From NCBI RefSeq assembly GCF_027257975.1, contig NZ_JANZKX010000002.1, forward strand, positions 859,394 through 923,393: a stretch of 64,000 nt of DNA, read 5' to 3'. This document shows positions 9,469 through 16,832 of the stretch, in pieces (position 1 is the stretch's first letter; each line of letters opens with the position of its first letter). The position numbers and the translations under genes were made by a program. Source of the DNA: Pelomonas sp. BJYL3. GTDB taxonomy: Bacteria; Pseudomonadota; Gammaproteobacteria; Burkholderiales; Burkholderiaceae_C. Below the pieces are notes generated by a model. It had not been told where the DNA came from, did no database searches, and saw only the letters and a list, made by a program, of their open reading frames with translations.

Positions 9469-10290
9469 TCAGGCCAGGCTCGCCAGCCAGTCCTGCATGT
9501 GGGCGATCAGCCGCTCGGGCTGGTCCTTGTGCGGGCTGTGGCCACAGTCCGGCAGGGCCAGCAGGCGGGTGTCGGCGTGCAGCTCGGCGATGGCCTCGAT
9601 CTGGCGCAGGCTGCCGTATTCGTCGTGCACGCCCTGCACCGCCAGCACGGGGCATTGAAGGCGGCCCTGCAGCTCGGCCTCGATGTTCCAGTCCTCGAAG
9701 CCGGGGCGCAGCCAGGCGTCGTTCCAGCCGTAGAAGGCCGAGTCGGTGTCGGCGTGATGGCGGGCCAGGGCCTTGCGCAGGGAGTCGCCCTGTTCGTAGG
9801 CGGTCCTGGCGGCATGCAGGCCCAGCAGGGTGATGGGCTCCACGAACAGATGAGGAGCCATCGCCACGACGCCTCGCACCTGCTGCGGTGCATGGGCCGC
9901 GTAGAGCAGGGCGAGGCTGGCACCGTCGCTGTGGCCGAAGAGCAGCAGGGGGTGGTCGGTCAGGCCCAGGGCCTCGAAGCAGGCCGGCAGCAGGCCGCGT
10001 GCCTGGCGCTGGAGATAGTCTGGCGGCCAAGGCGCCGTGCGTGGCGTACTGTGGCCATAGCCCGGGCGCGAGAACACCAGTCCGGGCAGCTGGAGGGCTT
10101 CGCAGAGCCGCGCAGGGAAATCGCGCCACTGGCTCAGCGAGCCCAGGCCCTCGTGCAGGAAGACCAGCAGGGGCTGGCTCGCCTCCTGAGCCTCACCCAG
10201 CCACTGGGATTCGATGCGCAGCGACTCGCCGTCCAGCATGAGCGGCTGGAGGAAGGGCGGGCTCGGCGTCAAGGGGCTCGGCGTGCGCAT
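9469..10290 (-). CDS. Alpha/beta-fold hydrolase
   Basis: This is a 273-residue hydrolase. The nucleophile elbow GHSDGAS, an oxyanion region near FLHEGLGS, and the C-terminal His in DCGHSPHKD form the expected triad together with an Asp in the VHDEYG segment. The family covers esterases and C-C or epoxide hydrolases; the substrate is not predictable. ATG 10290 has CAGAAT 6 nt upstream and no clear ribosome site; an internal ATG at 10239 is an alternative. It is divergent from the enoyl-CoA hydratase gene, so it may belong to the same catabolic set. Confidence 0.85.
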   Translation of the reverse strand: MRTPSPLTPSPPFLQPLMLDGESLRIESQWLGEAQEASQPLLVFLHEGLGSLSQWRDFPARLCEALQLPGLVFSRPGYGHSTPRTAPWPPDYLQRQARGLLPACFEALGLTDHPLLLFGHSDGASLALLYAAHAPQQVRGVVAMAPHLFVEPITLLGLHAARTAYEQGDSLRKALARHHADTDSAFYGWNDAWLRPGFEDWNIEAELQGRLQCPVLAVQGVHDEYGSLRQIEAIAELHADTRLLALPDCGHSPHKDQPERLIAHMQDWLASLA

Positions 10291-10362
10291 GGCGGAATTC
10301 TGCCCTCGCCGAGCCGCGGGCGGCTGCGCTGCGATACTTCGTTCATTACAAGGAGTTTCACG

Positions 10363-11160
10363 GTGGAGACATTGCATATTGCGGTGGACGCCCGCGGCGT
10401 GGCGCGCGTCACCATGACCCGTCCGGAGGTGTTCAACGCCTTCAACGAGCAGATGATCGGCGAGCTGGACCAGGCCTTCGAGCGGCTGACGGCCGACCCC
10501 AAGGTGCGCGTCATCGTGCTGGCCGGCGCCGGCAAGGCCTTCAGCGCGGGCGCTGACATCCAGTGGATGCAGCGCGCGGCCCAGGCCAGCCAGGAATGGA
10601 ACCTGCAGGATGCGCGGCGTTTCGCGGCCATGCTGTACCGCATCCAGTCCTGCCCCAAGCCCACCATTGCCCGCGTGCAGGGCGTGGCCCTGGGCGGCGG
10701 CGTCGGTTTGACGGCGGCCTGCGACATCGCCGTGGCCAGCCAGGACGCCCGCTTCGCGGTGAGCGAGGCGCGCTTCGGCATTCTGCCGGCCGTGATCGGC
10801 CCCTATGTGGTCAATGCCGTGGGCAGCCGCCAGGCGCGCCGCCTGGCCCTGACCGGCAGCCGCATCCCCGCCACTGAAGCGCTGGCCCTGGGGCTGGTGC
10901 ATGAGGTCGTGGCACCCGAGGCCCTGGACGAAGCCCTGGAGCGCTGGCTGAGCGAGCTGCTGGCCAACGGCCCGCAGGCCCAGGCCGAGATCAAGCAGCT
11001 GCTGGGCCAGCTCGGCGTCGGCCCGGTGACCGAGGAGGTGCGCGAGCTCACGGCCCAGACCATCTCCCGTGTGCGCGTGGGCGAGGAGGCTCGCGAGGGC
11101 TTTGCCGCCTTCATGGCCAAGCGTCCGGCGCCCTGGGTGCCGCAAGGGGAGGGCGCATGA
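10363..11160 (+). CDS. Enoyl-CoA hydratase/isomerase (methylglutaconyl-CoA hydratase-like)
   Basis: This 265-residue crotonase-fold enzyme hydrates or isomerises an enoyl-CoA. The oxyanion-hole segments are FSAGADIQWM and GVALGGGVGL, and both catalytic-region acids are in the SEARFGILPAVIGPYV stretch. The wording of these motifs is closest to methylglutaconyl-CoA hydratases (LiuC type), but phenylacetate-pathway PaaF/PaaG roles cannot be excluded. The GTG start at 10363 follows AAGGAG with 7-nt spacing. The stop overlaps the next gene's ATG (ATGA). GATACT at 10333-10338 may be its -10. Confidence 0.9.
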   Translation: METLHIAVDARGVARVTMTRPEVFNAFNEQMIGELDQAFERLTADPKVRVIVLAGAGKAFSAGADIQWMQRAAQASQEWNLQDARRFAAMLYRIQSCPKPTIARVQGVALGGGVGLTAACDIAVASQDARFAVSEARFGILPAVIGPYVVNAVGSRQARRLALTGSRIPATEALALGLVHEVVAPEALDEALERWLSELLANGPQAQAEIKQLLGQLGVGPVTEEVRELTAQTISRVRVGEEAREGFAAFMAKRPAPWVPQGEGA

Positions 11161-12683
11161 GCGAGGTCCAGCAATGGGCGGTGGCGAGCAAGCCCGCCGC
11201 CGAAGCCCTGATCGGCGTCATCGGCGCCGGCGTGATGGGCGCGGGCATTGCCCAGGTGGCGGCCCAGGCCGGTCATCCGGTGCGGCTGATGGACGTCCGT
11301 GAAGGCGCCGCCGCCGCCGCGCACGGTCAGATCGCCAAGGCCCTGGAAGGCCTGGTGACCAAGGGGCGCATGGAGGCGGCCGAGCGCGAGGCCGTGCTGG
11401 CGCGCATCCAGCCGGTGTCGGCCCTGGCTGAGCTGGCCGGCGCGGCCCTGGTGGTCGAGGTCATCATCGAAAAGCTGGAGCCCAAGCAGGCCCTGCTGCG
11501 CGAGCTGGACGCCCTGCTGGGGCCGGACGCGCTGATCGCCTCGAACACCTCGTCGATCAGCATCACCGCGCTGGCCAATGGCATGCAGCGTCCCGGCCGC
11601 CTGGTGGGCATGCACTTCTTCAATCCCGTGCCGCTGATGAAGCTGGTGGAGGTGGTGTCCGGGGCGGAGACGCAGGCCTCTGTGGCCGAAGCCATCTACG
11701 AACTCTCGCGGCGCTGGGGCAAGGCGCCCGTGCATGCGAAGTCGACGCCTGGCTTCATCGTCAACCGCATCGCCCGCCCTTATTACGCCGAGACCCTGGC
11801 CCTGCTGCTGGAGCAGGCCGGCACGCCCGCGCAGCTGGACCGCGCCCTGCGTGCGGTGGGTTTCCGCATGGGACCCTGTGAGCTGATGGACCTGATCGGG
11901 CATGACACCAACTTCCTGGTGACCCAGTCCGTCTTCGAGGCCAACTTCGGTGACAAGCGCTACATGCCCTCCCTGGTCCAGAAGGCCCTGGTGGACGGCG
12001 GACGCCTGGGCCGCAAGGTCGGCAAGGGCTTCTATGAGGGCGTGCCCGTGGCGCCGACCCCCGTGGAGCGCCAGGGCGCCGCGGCCCTGCCGCCCGTGCA
12101 GCTGCTGGGCAGCGGTGCGCTGGTCGACGGCCTGGCACAAGCCCTGGAAGCCGCCGGGGTCGCCTTCGAGCGCCAGCTGCAGTCCAGCTGGGCGGGCCTG
12201 GTGATGGGGGCGCTGCAACTGCGCATGAGCACCGGCCGCTGCGCCGCCGAACTCGCAAGGCAGACAGGCCATGCCGAGCTGGCCGTGATCGACTGGCCCA
12301 TCCAGGGCCCGCGCACCGAGGCCCTGGCGCTGGCCTTCGCCCCGCGCTGCAGCGAGGCCGGCCGTGAACAGGCGCTGCGGCTCTTCGCTGCCCTGGGCTG
12401 GGCCCCGCTGGTCCTGCGCGACGCGCCCGGCCTGGTGGTCGCCCGCACGCTGGCCATGCTGGTCAACGAGGGCGCAGATGCCGTCTGGCAGGGCGTCTGC
12501 GACGAGGCCGCCGCCGATCAGGCCATGAAGCTGGGCGTCAACTACCCGGCCGGGCCCTTCGAGTGGCTGGCACAGCTGGGCGTCGCGCCCGTGGTCGAGA
12601 CCCTGGACGCGCTCTTTGAGGCCTGCCGCAACGAGCGCTACCGCGTCAGTCCGCTGCTGCGGCATCGCCTGTGGGCCGACTGA
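11157..12683 (+). CDS. 3-hydroxyacyl-CoA dehydrogenase (PaaH/PaaC type)
   Basis: This 508-residue NAD-dependent enzyme oxidises 3-hydroxyacyl-CoA to 3-oxoacyl-CoA. The Rossmann motif GAGVMG is at 23-28, and the catalytic His is in the GMHFFNPVPLMKLVEVV segment. There are two copies of the C-terminal dimerisation domain, as in PaaH of the phenylacetate pathway. It overlaps the enoyl-CoA hydratase gene by 4 nt, so hydration and oxidation steps are co-produced. With the nearby IclR regulator and 3-oxoadipyl-CoA-type thiolase, the set would carry out a full beta-oxidation turn. Confidence 0.92.
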   Translation: MSEVQQWAVASKPAAEALIGVIGAGVMGAGIAQVAAQAGHPVRLMDVREGAAAAAHGQIAKALEGLVTKGRMEAAEREAVLARIQPVSALAELAGAALVVEVIIEKLEPKQALLRELDALLGPDALIASNTSSISITALANGMQRPGRLVGMHFFNPVPLMKLVEVVSGAETQASVAEAIYELSRRWGKAPVHAKSTPGFIVNRIARPYYAETLALLLEQAGTPAQLDRALRAVGFRMGPCELMDLIGHDTNFLVTQSVFEANFGDKRYMPSLVQKALVDGGRLGRKVGKGFYEGVPVAPTPVERQGAAALPPVQLLGSGALVDGLAQALEAAGVAFERQLQSSWAGLVMGALQLRMSTGRCAAELARQTGHAELAVIDWPIQGPRTEALALAFAPRCSEAGREQALRLFAALGWAPLVLRDAPGLVVARTLAMLVNEGADAVWQGVCDEAAADQAMKLGVNYPAGPFEWLAQLGVAPVVETLDALFEACRNERYRVSPLLRHRLWAD

Positions 12684-12702
12684 GCGTCAGCCGCCGCAAA
12701 TG

Positions 12703-12729
12703 AAAAAGCCGCCCTCGAGGCGGCTTTTT
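12703..12729. terminator. Bidirectional terminator between dehydrogenase and IclR genes
   Basis: AAAAAGCCGCC (12703-12713) pairs with GGCGGCTTTTT (12719-12729) around a 5-nt loop. The A and T flanks allow termination from both sides, which suits the two convergent genes. Confidence 0.9.
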
Positions 12730-12754
12730 CACGGCGGGGCGCGGAGCCGCCCGT

Positions 12755-13594
12755 TCAGAGCAGCATGCGCAGGTGCTGCTGCGCCTGCAGCAGGGGCGGC
12801 AGAGCATGCTCGACCAGCTGCTCCATGCTCATGCGCGAGGCGTGGATGGAGATGTTGAGGGCGGCGACCACATCGCCACGGTAGTTCTTCAGCGGCACCG
12901 CCAGGGTGCGCAGGCCGAGCTCGAGTTCCTGGTCCACGCTGGCGTAGCCCAGGGTCCGGGCGCGGGCAACCTCGGTGCGCAGCCGGTCCGGGTTGGTGAT
13001 GGTGTGGGGGGTGACCGGATCCAGCGTCTGGCGGGCGATCCAGGCGTCGGCGTCTTCCGGCGCCAGCGCAGCCAGCAGGGCCCGGCCGTTGGCGGAGCAG
13101 TAGGCCGGGACGCGACCGCCGGACTGCAAGTGCTGGGACAGCACACGGCCGGCGCTGGTGGCGGCAATGCAGATCACGTCATTGCCATCCAGCACCCCGG
13201 CAGCGCTGGCTTCCTTGAGCGCAAAGGCCAGCTTGTGCAGCTCGGGCTCCACGATGCGGGGCAGGCGTGCCGAGTGCATATAGCTCTGGCCCAGGCGCAG
13301 CACCTTGGGCGTGAGCGCGAACATCTTGCGGTCCTGGGACACGAAGCCCAGGTAGCTGAGGGTCAGCAGATAGCGGCGGGCGGCCGCACGGGTGAGGCCG
13401 GTGCGGGCGGCCACCTCGCTGATGGTGAGGCGGGGACGTTCCTGATCGAAGGCTTCGATCACGGCCAGTCCCTTCTCCAGGCCGGCCACGAGGTCGCGTT
13501 TCAGCGGCGTCTGTGGTTCCTGAGAGACAGTGGCGGCCGAACTGGGCGGCACTGCGACGGAGGCGAGATCATCAAGGGCGCGAGCAGCAGACAT
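12755..13594 (-). CDS. IclR family transcriptional regulator (PcaR/PcaU-like)
   Basis: This 279-residue regulator has an N-terminal winged helix (about 35-95, with TISEVAARTGLTRAAARRYLLTL) and a C-terminal GAF-like IclR effector domain ending in the MEQLVEHALPPLL helix. The wording is that of PcaR/PcaU/PobR regulators of aromatic catabolism, which fits the nearby 3-oxoadipyl-CoA-type thiolase. I take ATG 13594; a TTG at 13642 would extend it through atypical sequence. A strong inverted repeat over its own promoter suggests autoregulation. It lies between the hydratase/dehydrogenase pair and the thiolase. Confidence 0.9.
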   Translation of the reverse strand: MSAARALDDLASVAVPPSSAATVSQEPQTPLKRDLVAGLEKGLAVIEAFDQERPRLTISEVAARTGLTRAAARRYLLTLSYLGFVSQDRKMFALTPKVLRLGQSYMHSARLPRIVEPELHKLAFALKEASAAGVLDGNDVICIAATSAGRVLSQHLQSGGRVPAYCSANGRALLAALAPEDADAWIARQTLDPVTPHTITNPDRLRTEVARARTLGYASVDQELELGLRTLAVPLKNYRGDVVAALNISIHASRMSMEQLVEHALPPLLQAQQHLRMLL

Positions 13595-13653
13595 GGCGTT
13601 CCAGGGTCCGATGGGCGCCCAAAGTGGTCTGAGCGCGATCAATTCAAGCGCCG

Positions 13654-13690
13654 ACTATAGAAGTCTGTCACTACAACGTGTGACGACTTC
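13654..13690 (-). promoter_or_regulatory. Promoter and operator-like inverted repeat of the IclR gene
   Basis: On the minus strand the -10 TATAGT lies at 13659-13654. Directly upstream, 13660-13690 holds GAAGTC and GACTTC outer arms and GTCAC/GTGAC inner arms. This makes an 11-bp inverted repeat with a one-base bulge that covers the -35 region. The position fits repression or activation by a dimeric regulator, most simply the IclR protein itself. Confidence 0.55.
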
Positions 13691-13894
13691 GCAAGAACTG
13701 GGCGACGAGCGCACATCTATGCACCAGTTTGGTGATTTCAAGGCGCACGCATCTGACGGCCTGGCGCAGGTCGCTTCGAGCGGGCCCCAGACACCTCACG
13801 GCACCGGGTTGCGGATCATCCCCCTGTCTTGCTTCTTTTCTGCCGGCAAGTCTCGGGAGGGGCCTTGAACGTACGCATATGACTTTCGACATAT

Positions 13895-13930
13895 GTGTGA
13901 TATATGGCCCCGTCGGAGCCAGTATCACAC
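13895..13930. repeat. GTGTGATA / TATCACAC inverted repeat in a 370-bp gap
   Basis: The stretch 13691-14060 has no convincing gene. It contains GTGTGATA (13895-13902) and its perfect complement TATCACAC (13923-13930), preceded by two CATATG hexamers. The 20-nt spacer is too long for a CRP/FNR site. It may be a hairpin in the thiolase 3' region or a pair of half-sites. Confidence 0.45.
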
Positions 13931-13959
13931 GATCCCGGGCCGCGCAGCTGTCCGGGCGA

Positions 13960-13996
13960 CCAGCCCAATGGGGGAGGGCTGGGCGAAAGCGTTCGC
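13960..13996. repeat. Two small hairpins downstream of the thiolase gene
   Basis: CCAGCCC (13960-13966) pairs with GGGCTGG (13976-13982), and GCGAA (13983-13987) pairs with TTCGC (13992-13996). They lie 65-100 nt beyond the thiolase stop. No T-tract follows on either strand, so they would be weak terminators at best. Confidence 0.35.
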
Positions 13997-14060
13997 AGAG
14001 CGTCCGTATGGTGTCCGTCTGGTGAACGCCTGGTGGGTGCCGGGGCGCCCCCAGGTGCGC

Positions 14061-15263
14061 TCAGACCCGCTCGAGCACGAGCGCGATGCCCTGGCCGACG
14101 CCGATGCACATGGTGCACAGAGCGTAGCGGCCGCCCGTGCGCTGGAGCTGGTTGGCGGCGGTGAGCGCCAGGCGGGCACCGCTGGCACCCAGCGGATGGC
14201 CCAGGGCGATGGCGCCGCCGTTGGGGTTGACGCGGGGATCGTCATCCTGAAGGCCCAGCTGGCGCAGCACGGCCAGCCCCTGGGCGGCAAAGGCCTCGTT
14301 CAGCTCGATCACGTCCATCTGGTCCAGGCTGAGCCCGGCACGGGCGAGCACCGCCTGCGTGGCCGGAGCCGGGCCGATGCCCATGATGCGCGGCGCAACG
14401 CCCGCCGTGGCCATGGCCACGACCCGGGCGCGGGGCGTCAGGCCATGGTGCTGGACGGCGGTCTCGCTGGCCATCAGCAGCGCCACAGCGCCGTCGTTGA
14501 CGCCGGAGGCATTGCCGGCCGTCACCGAGCCCTCGGGGCTCACCACGCCCTTGAGCCGTGCGAGCGCCTCCAGGCTGGTGTCGCGGGGATGCTCGTCCTG
14601 GCGCACCCACAGGGATTCGCCCTTCTTCTGGGGAATCTCGACCGGGCAGATCTCGGCGTCGAAGAAGCCGGCCTGCTGGGCGGCCAGCGTCTTCTTCTGG
14701 CTGGCCAGGGCCATGCGGTCCTGGGCCTCGCGCTCGATGCCGAACTCGCGCGCCACGTTCTCGGCGGTCTCGGGCATGGAGTCGACGCCGTACTGGCTCT
14801 TCATCAGCTTGTTGATGAAGCGCCAGCCGATGGTGGTGTCATAGACCGCGTTCTGGCGCGAGAAGGCGGCGTCGGCCTTGGGCATCACGAAGGGGGCGCG
14901 GCTCATGCTCTCCACGCCGCCGGCGATCAGCAGGTCCGCCTCCCCGGCCTTGATGGCGCGCGCGGCGCTGCCCACGGCGTCCAGGCCCGAGCCGCACAGC
15001 CGGTTGAGCGTGACGCCCGGTGCGCTGATCGGCAGGCCGGCCAGCAGGGCGGCCATGCGGGCGACGTTGCGGTTGTCCTCCCCGGCCTGGTTGGCGCAAC
15101 CGTAGAAGACATCTTCCAGCGCCTGCCAGTCCAGTTGGGGGTGGCGGGCCATGAGGGCCTTGATGGGCAGGGCGCCCAGGTCATCGGCGCGCACGCTGGC
15201 GAGCGCGCCGCCGTAGCGGCCGAAGGGCGTGCGTTGGCCGTCGCAGAGATAGGCAGTCTTCAT
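14061..15263 (-). CDS. Acetyl-CoA acyltransferase, 3-oxoadipyl-CoA thiolase type
   Basis: This is a 400-residue thiolase, the standard length of PcaF/PaaJ, which cleaves 3-oxoadipyl-CoA to succinyl-CoA and acetyl-CoA. The acyl-accepting Cys is C90 in LNRLCGSG. The second-half motifs NEAFAAQG, GHPLGASG and CTMCIGVGQG provide the catalytic His and Cys. GAGGA lies a few bases before the ATG. Upstream, a cluster of GTTC/GAAC inverted repeats suggests regulated expression. With the IclR protein next door, an aromatic or phenylacetate route is the best guess; a general fatty-acid thiolase is the alternative. Confidence 0.9.
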   Translation of the reverse strand: MKTAYLCDGQRTPFGRYGGALASVRADDLGALPIKALMARHPQLDWQALEDVFYGCANQAGEDNRNVARMAALLAGLPISAPGVTLNRLCGSGLDAVGSAARAIKAGEADLLIAGGVESMSRAPFVMPKADAAFSRQNAVYDTTIGWRFINKLMKSQYGVDSMPETAENVAREFGIEREAQDRMALASQKKTLAAQQAGFFDAEICPVEIPQKKGESLWVRQDEHPRDTSLEALARLKGVVSPEGSVTAGNASGVNDGAVALLMASETAVQHHGLTPRARVVAMATAGVAPRIMGIGPAPATQAVLARAGLSLDQMDVIELNEAFAAQGLAVLRQLGLQDDDPRVNPNGGAIALGHPLGASGARLALTAANQLQRTGGRYALCTMCIGVGQGIALVLERV

Positions 15264-15353
15264 GGGGTCCTCGAGTGTGCTGGGTCGTGAGCCGGGCTTG
15301 CTTCGCCGGCCGCCGGGATGATGGGTGATCTTGACGATAGCTTGATTCGAAAA

Positions 15354-15387
15354 GTTCTTTAATAGAACATTCGTTCATCAAATGAAC
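15354..15387 (-). promoter_or_regulatory. Cluster of GTTC/GAAC inverted repeats upstream of the thiolase
   Basis: Two perfect short palindromes are packed together: GTTCT-ttaat-AGAAC (15354-15368) and GTTCAT-caa-ATGAAC (15373-15387). They lie about 90-125 bp before the thiolase ATG in unusually AT-rich DNA. This arrangement fits a tandem operator for a TetR- or IclR-type protein. The regulator is not identified. Confidence 0.5.
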
Positions 15388-15557
15388 ATGCTAGGCCTGT
15401 GCGATCTTTCCAGTCAAGCGCAGGCCTGTTGGCGCACATACGTCAGCGAGGTGTATCCGTCCGTGTAAAGTTCCCCAGTGCGTCGCTCAAGTTCTCCGGA
15501 CCCGCGGCCGATGCATCGCAAGAGGGCGCCCCCGGAGGAACAGGGCGTAGGACACGC

Positions 15558-16832
15558 ATGAAGGACAACGCAACAGATCCGCTGATTGACGTGGCCCAGC
15601 TGAAGGTCGGGATGTTCATCCATCTGGACCTGGGCTGGATGTCGCACCCCTTTCCGCTGAGCAGCTTCAAGCTGAGCTCGGAAGACCAGCTGCTGGTGCT
15701 GCGCCGCCTGGGTCTCAAGCAAGTGCGTTGGAGTCCTGGCAAGAGCGAACTGCCCGACGATGCGCCACCGGCCCCCGTCGTGGCGGAGCCGAGCAATCCG
15801 GCCCTCAGCCCAGAACAGCAGCTCAAGGACGCTCATCGCCGGGCGCTGGCCGCCCAGCGCGAGGCACTGTCGCTGTGCGAAAAGCAGTACGCCGAGGCCG
15901 CCGCGGCCTTCAAGAACATCGTCGACCTTGTCCCCCGCGAGCCTGTCAATTCGCGGGACCAGTCCACCGCGCTGGTCAGCGCCTTGCTGGACAAGATGCT
16001 GGTCGAGGGCGACCTCAACATCCGCCTGCTCAACGAAGGCGCCGGCGACCGTGGCACGGCGCACGCCTTGAATGTGTCCATCATTTCCCTGCTGCTGGGC
16101 CGTGCCTTCGGCCTGGGGCGCGAAGAGATGATGGACCTGGGTGTGGGCGCCCTGCTGCACGACATCGGCAAGCTCGAGCTGCCGCCGCGGCTGCGCCATC
16201 GGGACGAGAGCTTCACCTCCGCCGAGAGCCAGGTCTACCAGACCCATGTGGTCAAGGGCGTGGCCCTGGCCAAGCAGATGGACCTCGCTGCCGGGCCGCT
16301 GCTGGTGATCGCCCAGCATCATGAGAACGCGGATGGCTCGGGCTTCCCGCAGCGCATCAACGTGGACCGCATGAGCGCAGCCTCGCGCATCGTGGCCCTG
16401 GTCAACCGCTTCGATGGGCTGTGCAACCCGCTGCTGGTCTCCAAGGCCATGACGCCGCATGAGGCCCTGTCCCTGATGTTCGCGCAAGGGCGCAACCGCT
16501 TCGACGCCACCATGCTCAACGCCTTCATCCGCATGATGGGCGTCTATCCCCCGGGGTCGACCGTGCAGCTGACGGACGACCGCTATGCGCTGGTCGTGGC
16601 CGTCAACTCCTCGCGTCCGCTGAAGCCGCGTGTCATGGTGCATGACGCCAAGGTCGCGCGCGAAGAGGCGCTGATCGTCAACCTGGAAGACCATCCCGAC
16701 CTGGGCATCCGCCGCAGCCTCAAGCCCGGTGCACTGCCTCGCGCCTCGCTGGACTACCTCAGCCCGCGTGCGCGCGTGGCGTATTTCTTCGAGTCTGCCG
16801 CCGCCATGCCGTCGGGAGAGGTGTCGGTGTGA
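15558..16832 (+). CDS. HD-GYP domain cyclic-di-GMP phosphodiesterase
   Basis: This 424-residue protein is predicted to hydrolyse cyclic di-GMP. An N-terminal DUF3391-like domain (VAQLKVGMFIHLDLGW) is followed by the HD-GYP domain, with HDIGK at about residue 200 and HHENADGSGFP further on. GSGFP stands where GYP is usual, so the GYP tyrosine is replaced by Phe. I start at ATG 15558, where the DUF3391 region begins; the frame is open to 15399. Its stop overlaps the GTG of the next gene by 4 nt, coupling a phosphodiesterase to a GGDEF-EAL protein. Confidence 0.9.
   Translation: MKDNATDPLIDVAQLKVGMFIHLDLGWMSHPFPLSSFKLSSEDQLLVLRRLGLKQVRWSPGKSELPDDAPPAPVVAEPSNPALSPEQQLKDAHRRALAAQREALSLCEKQYAEAAAAFKNIVDLVPREPVNSRDQSTALVSALLDKMLVEGDLNIRLLNEGAGDRGTAHALNVSIISLLLGRAFGLGREEMMDLGVGALLHDIGKLELPPRLRHRDESFTSAESQVYQTHVVKGVALAKQMDLAAGPLLVIAQHHENADGSGFPQRINVDRMSAASRIVALVNRFDGLCNPLLVSKAMTPHEALSLMFAQGRNRFDATMLNAFIRMMGVYPPGSTVQLTDDRYALVVAVNSSRPLKPRVMVHDAKVAREEALIVNLEDHPDLGIRRSLKPGALPRASLDYLSPRARVAYFFESAAAMPSGEVSV

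Noticed and set aside
13895..13930. CRP/FNR binding site
   Set aside because: TGTGA and TCACA half-sites are present but separated by far more than the 6 bp that family needs.
13671..14118. Small ORFs of 85-100 codons in the IclR-thiolase gap
   Set aside because: No ribosome sites, no domain features and low-complexity Arg/Pro/Gly composition.
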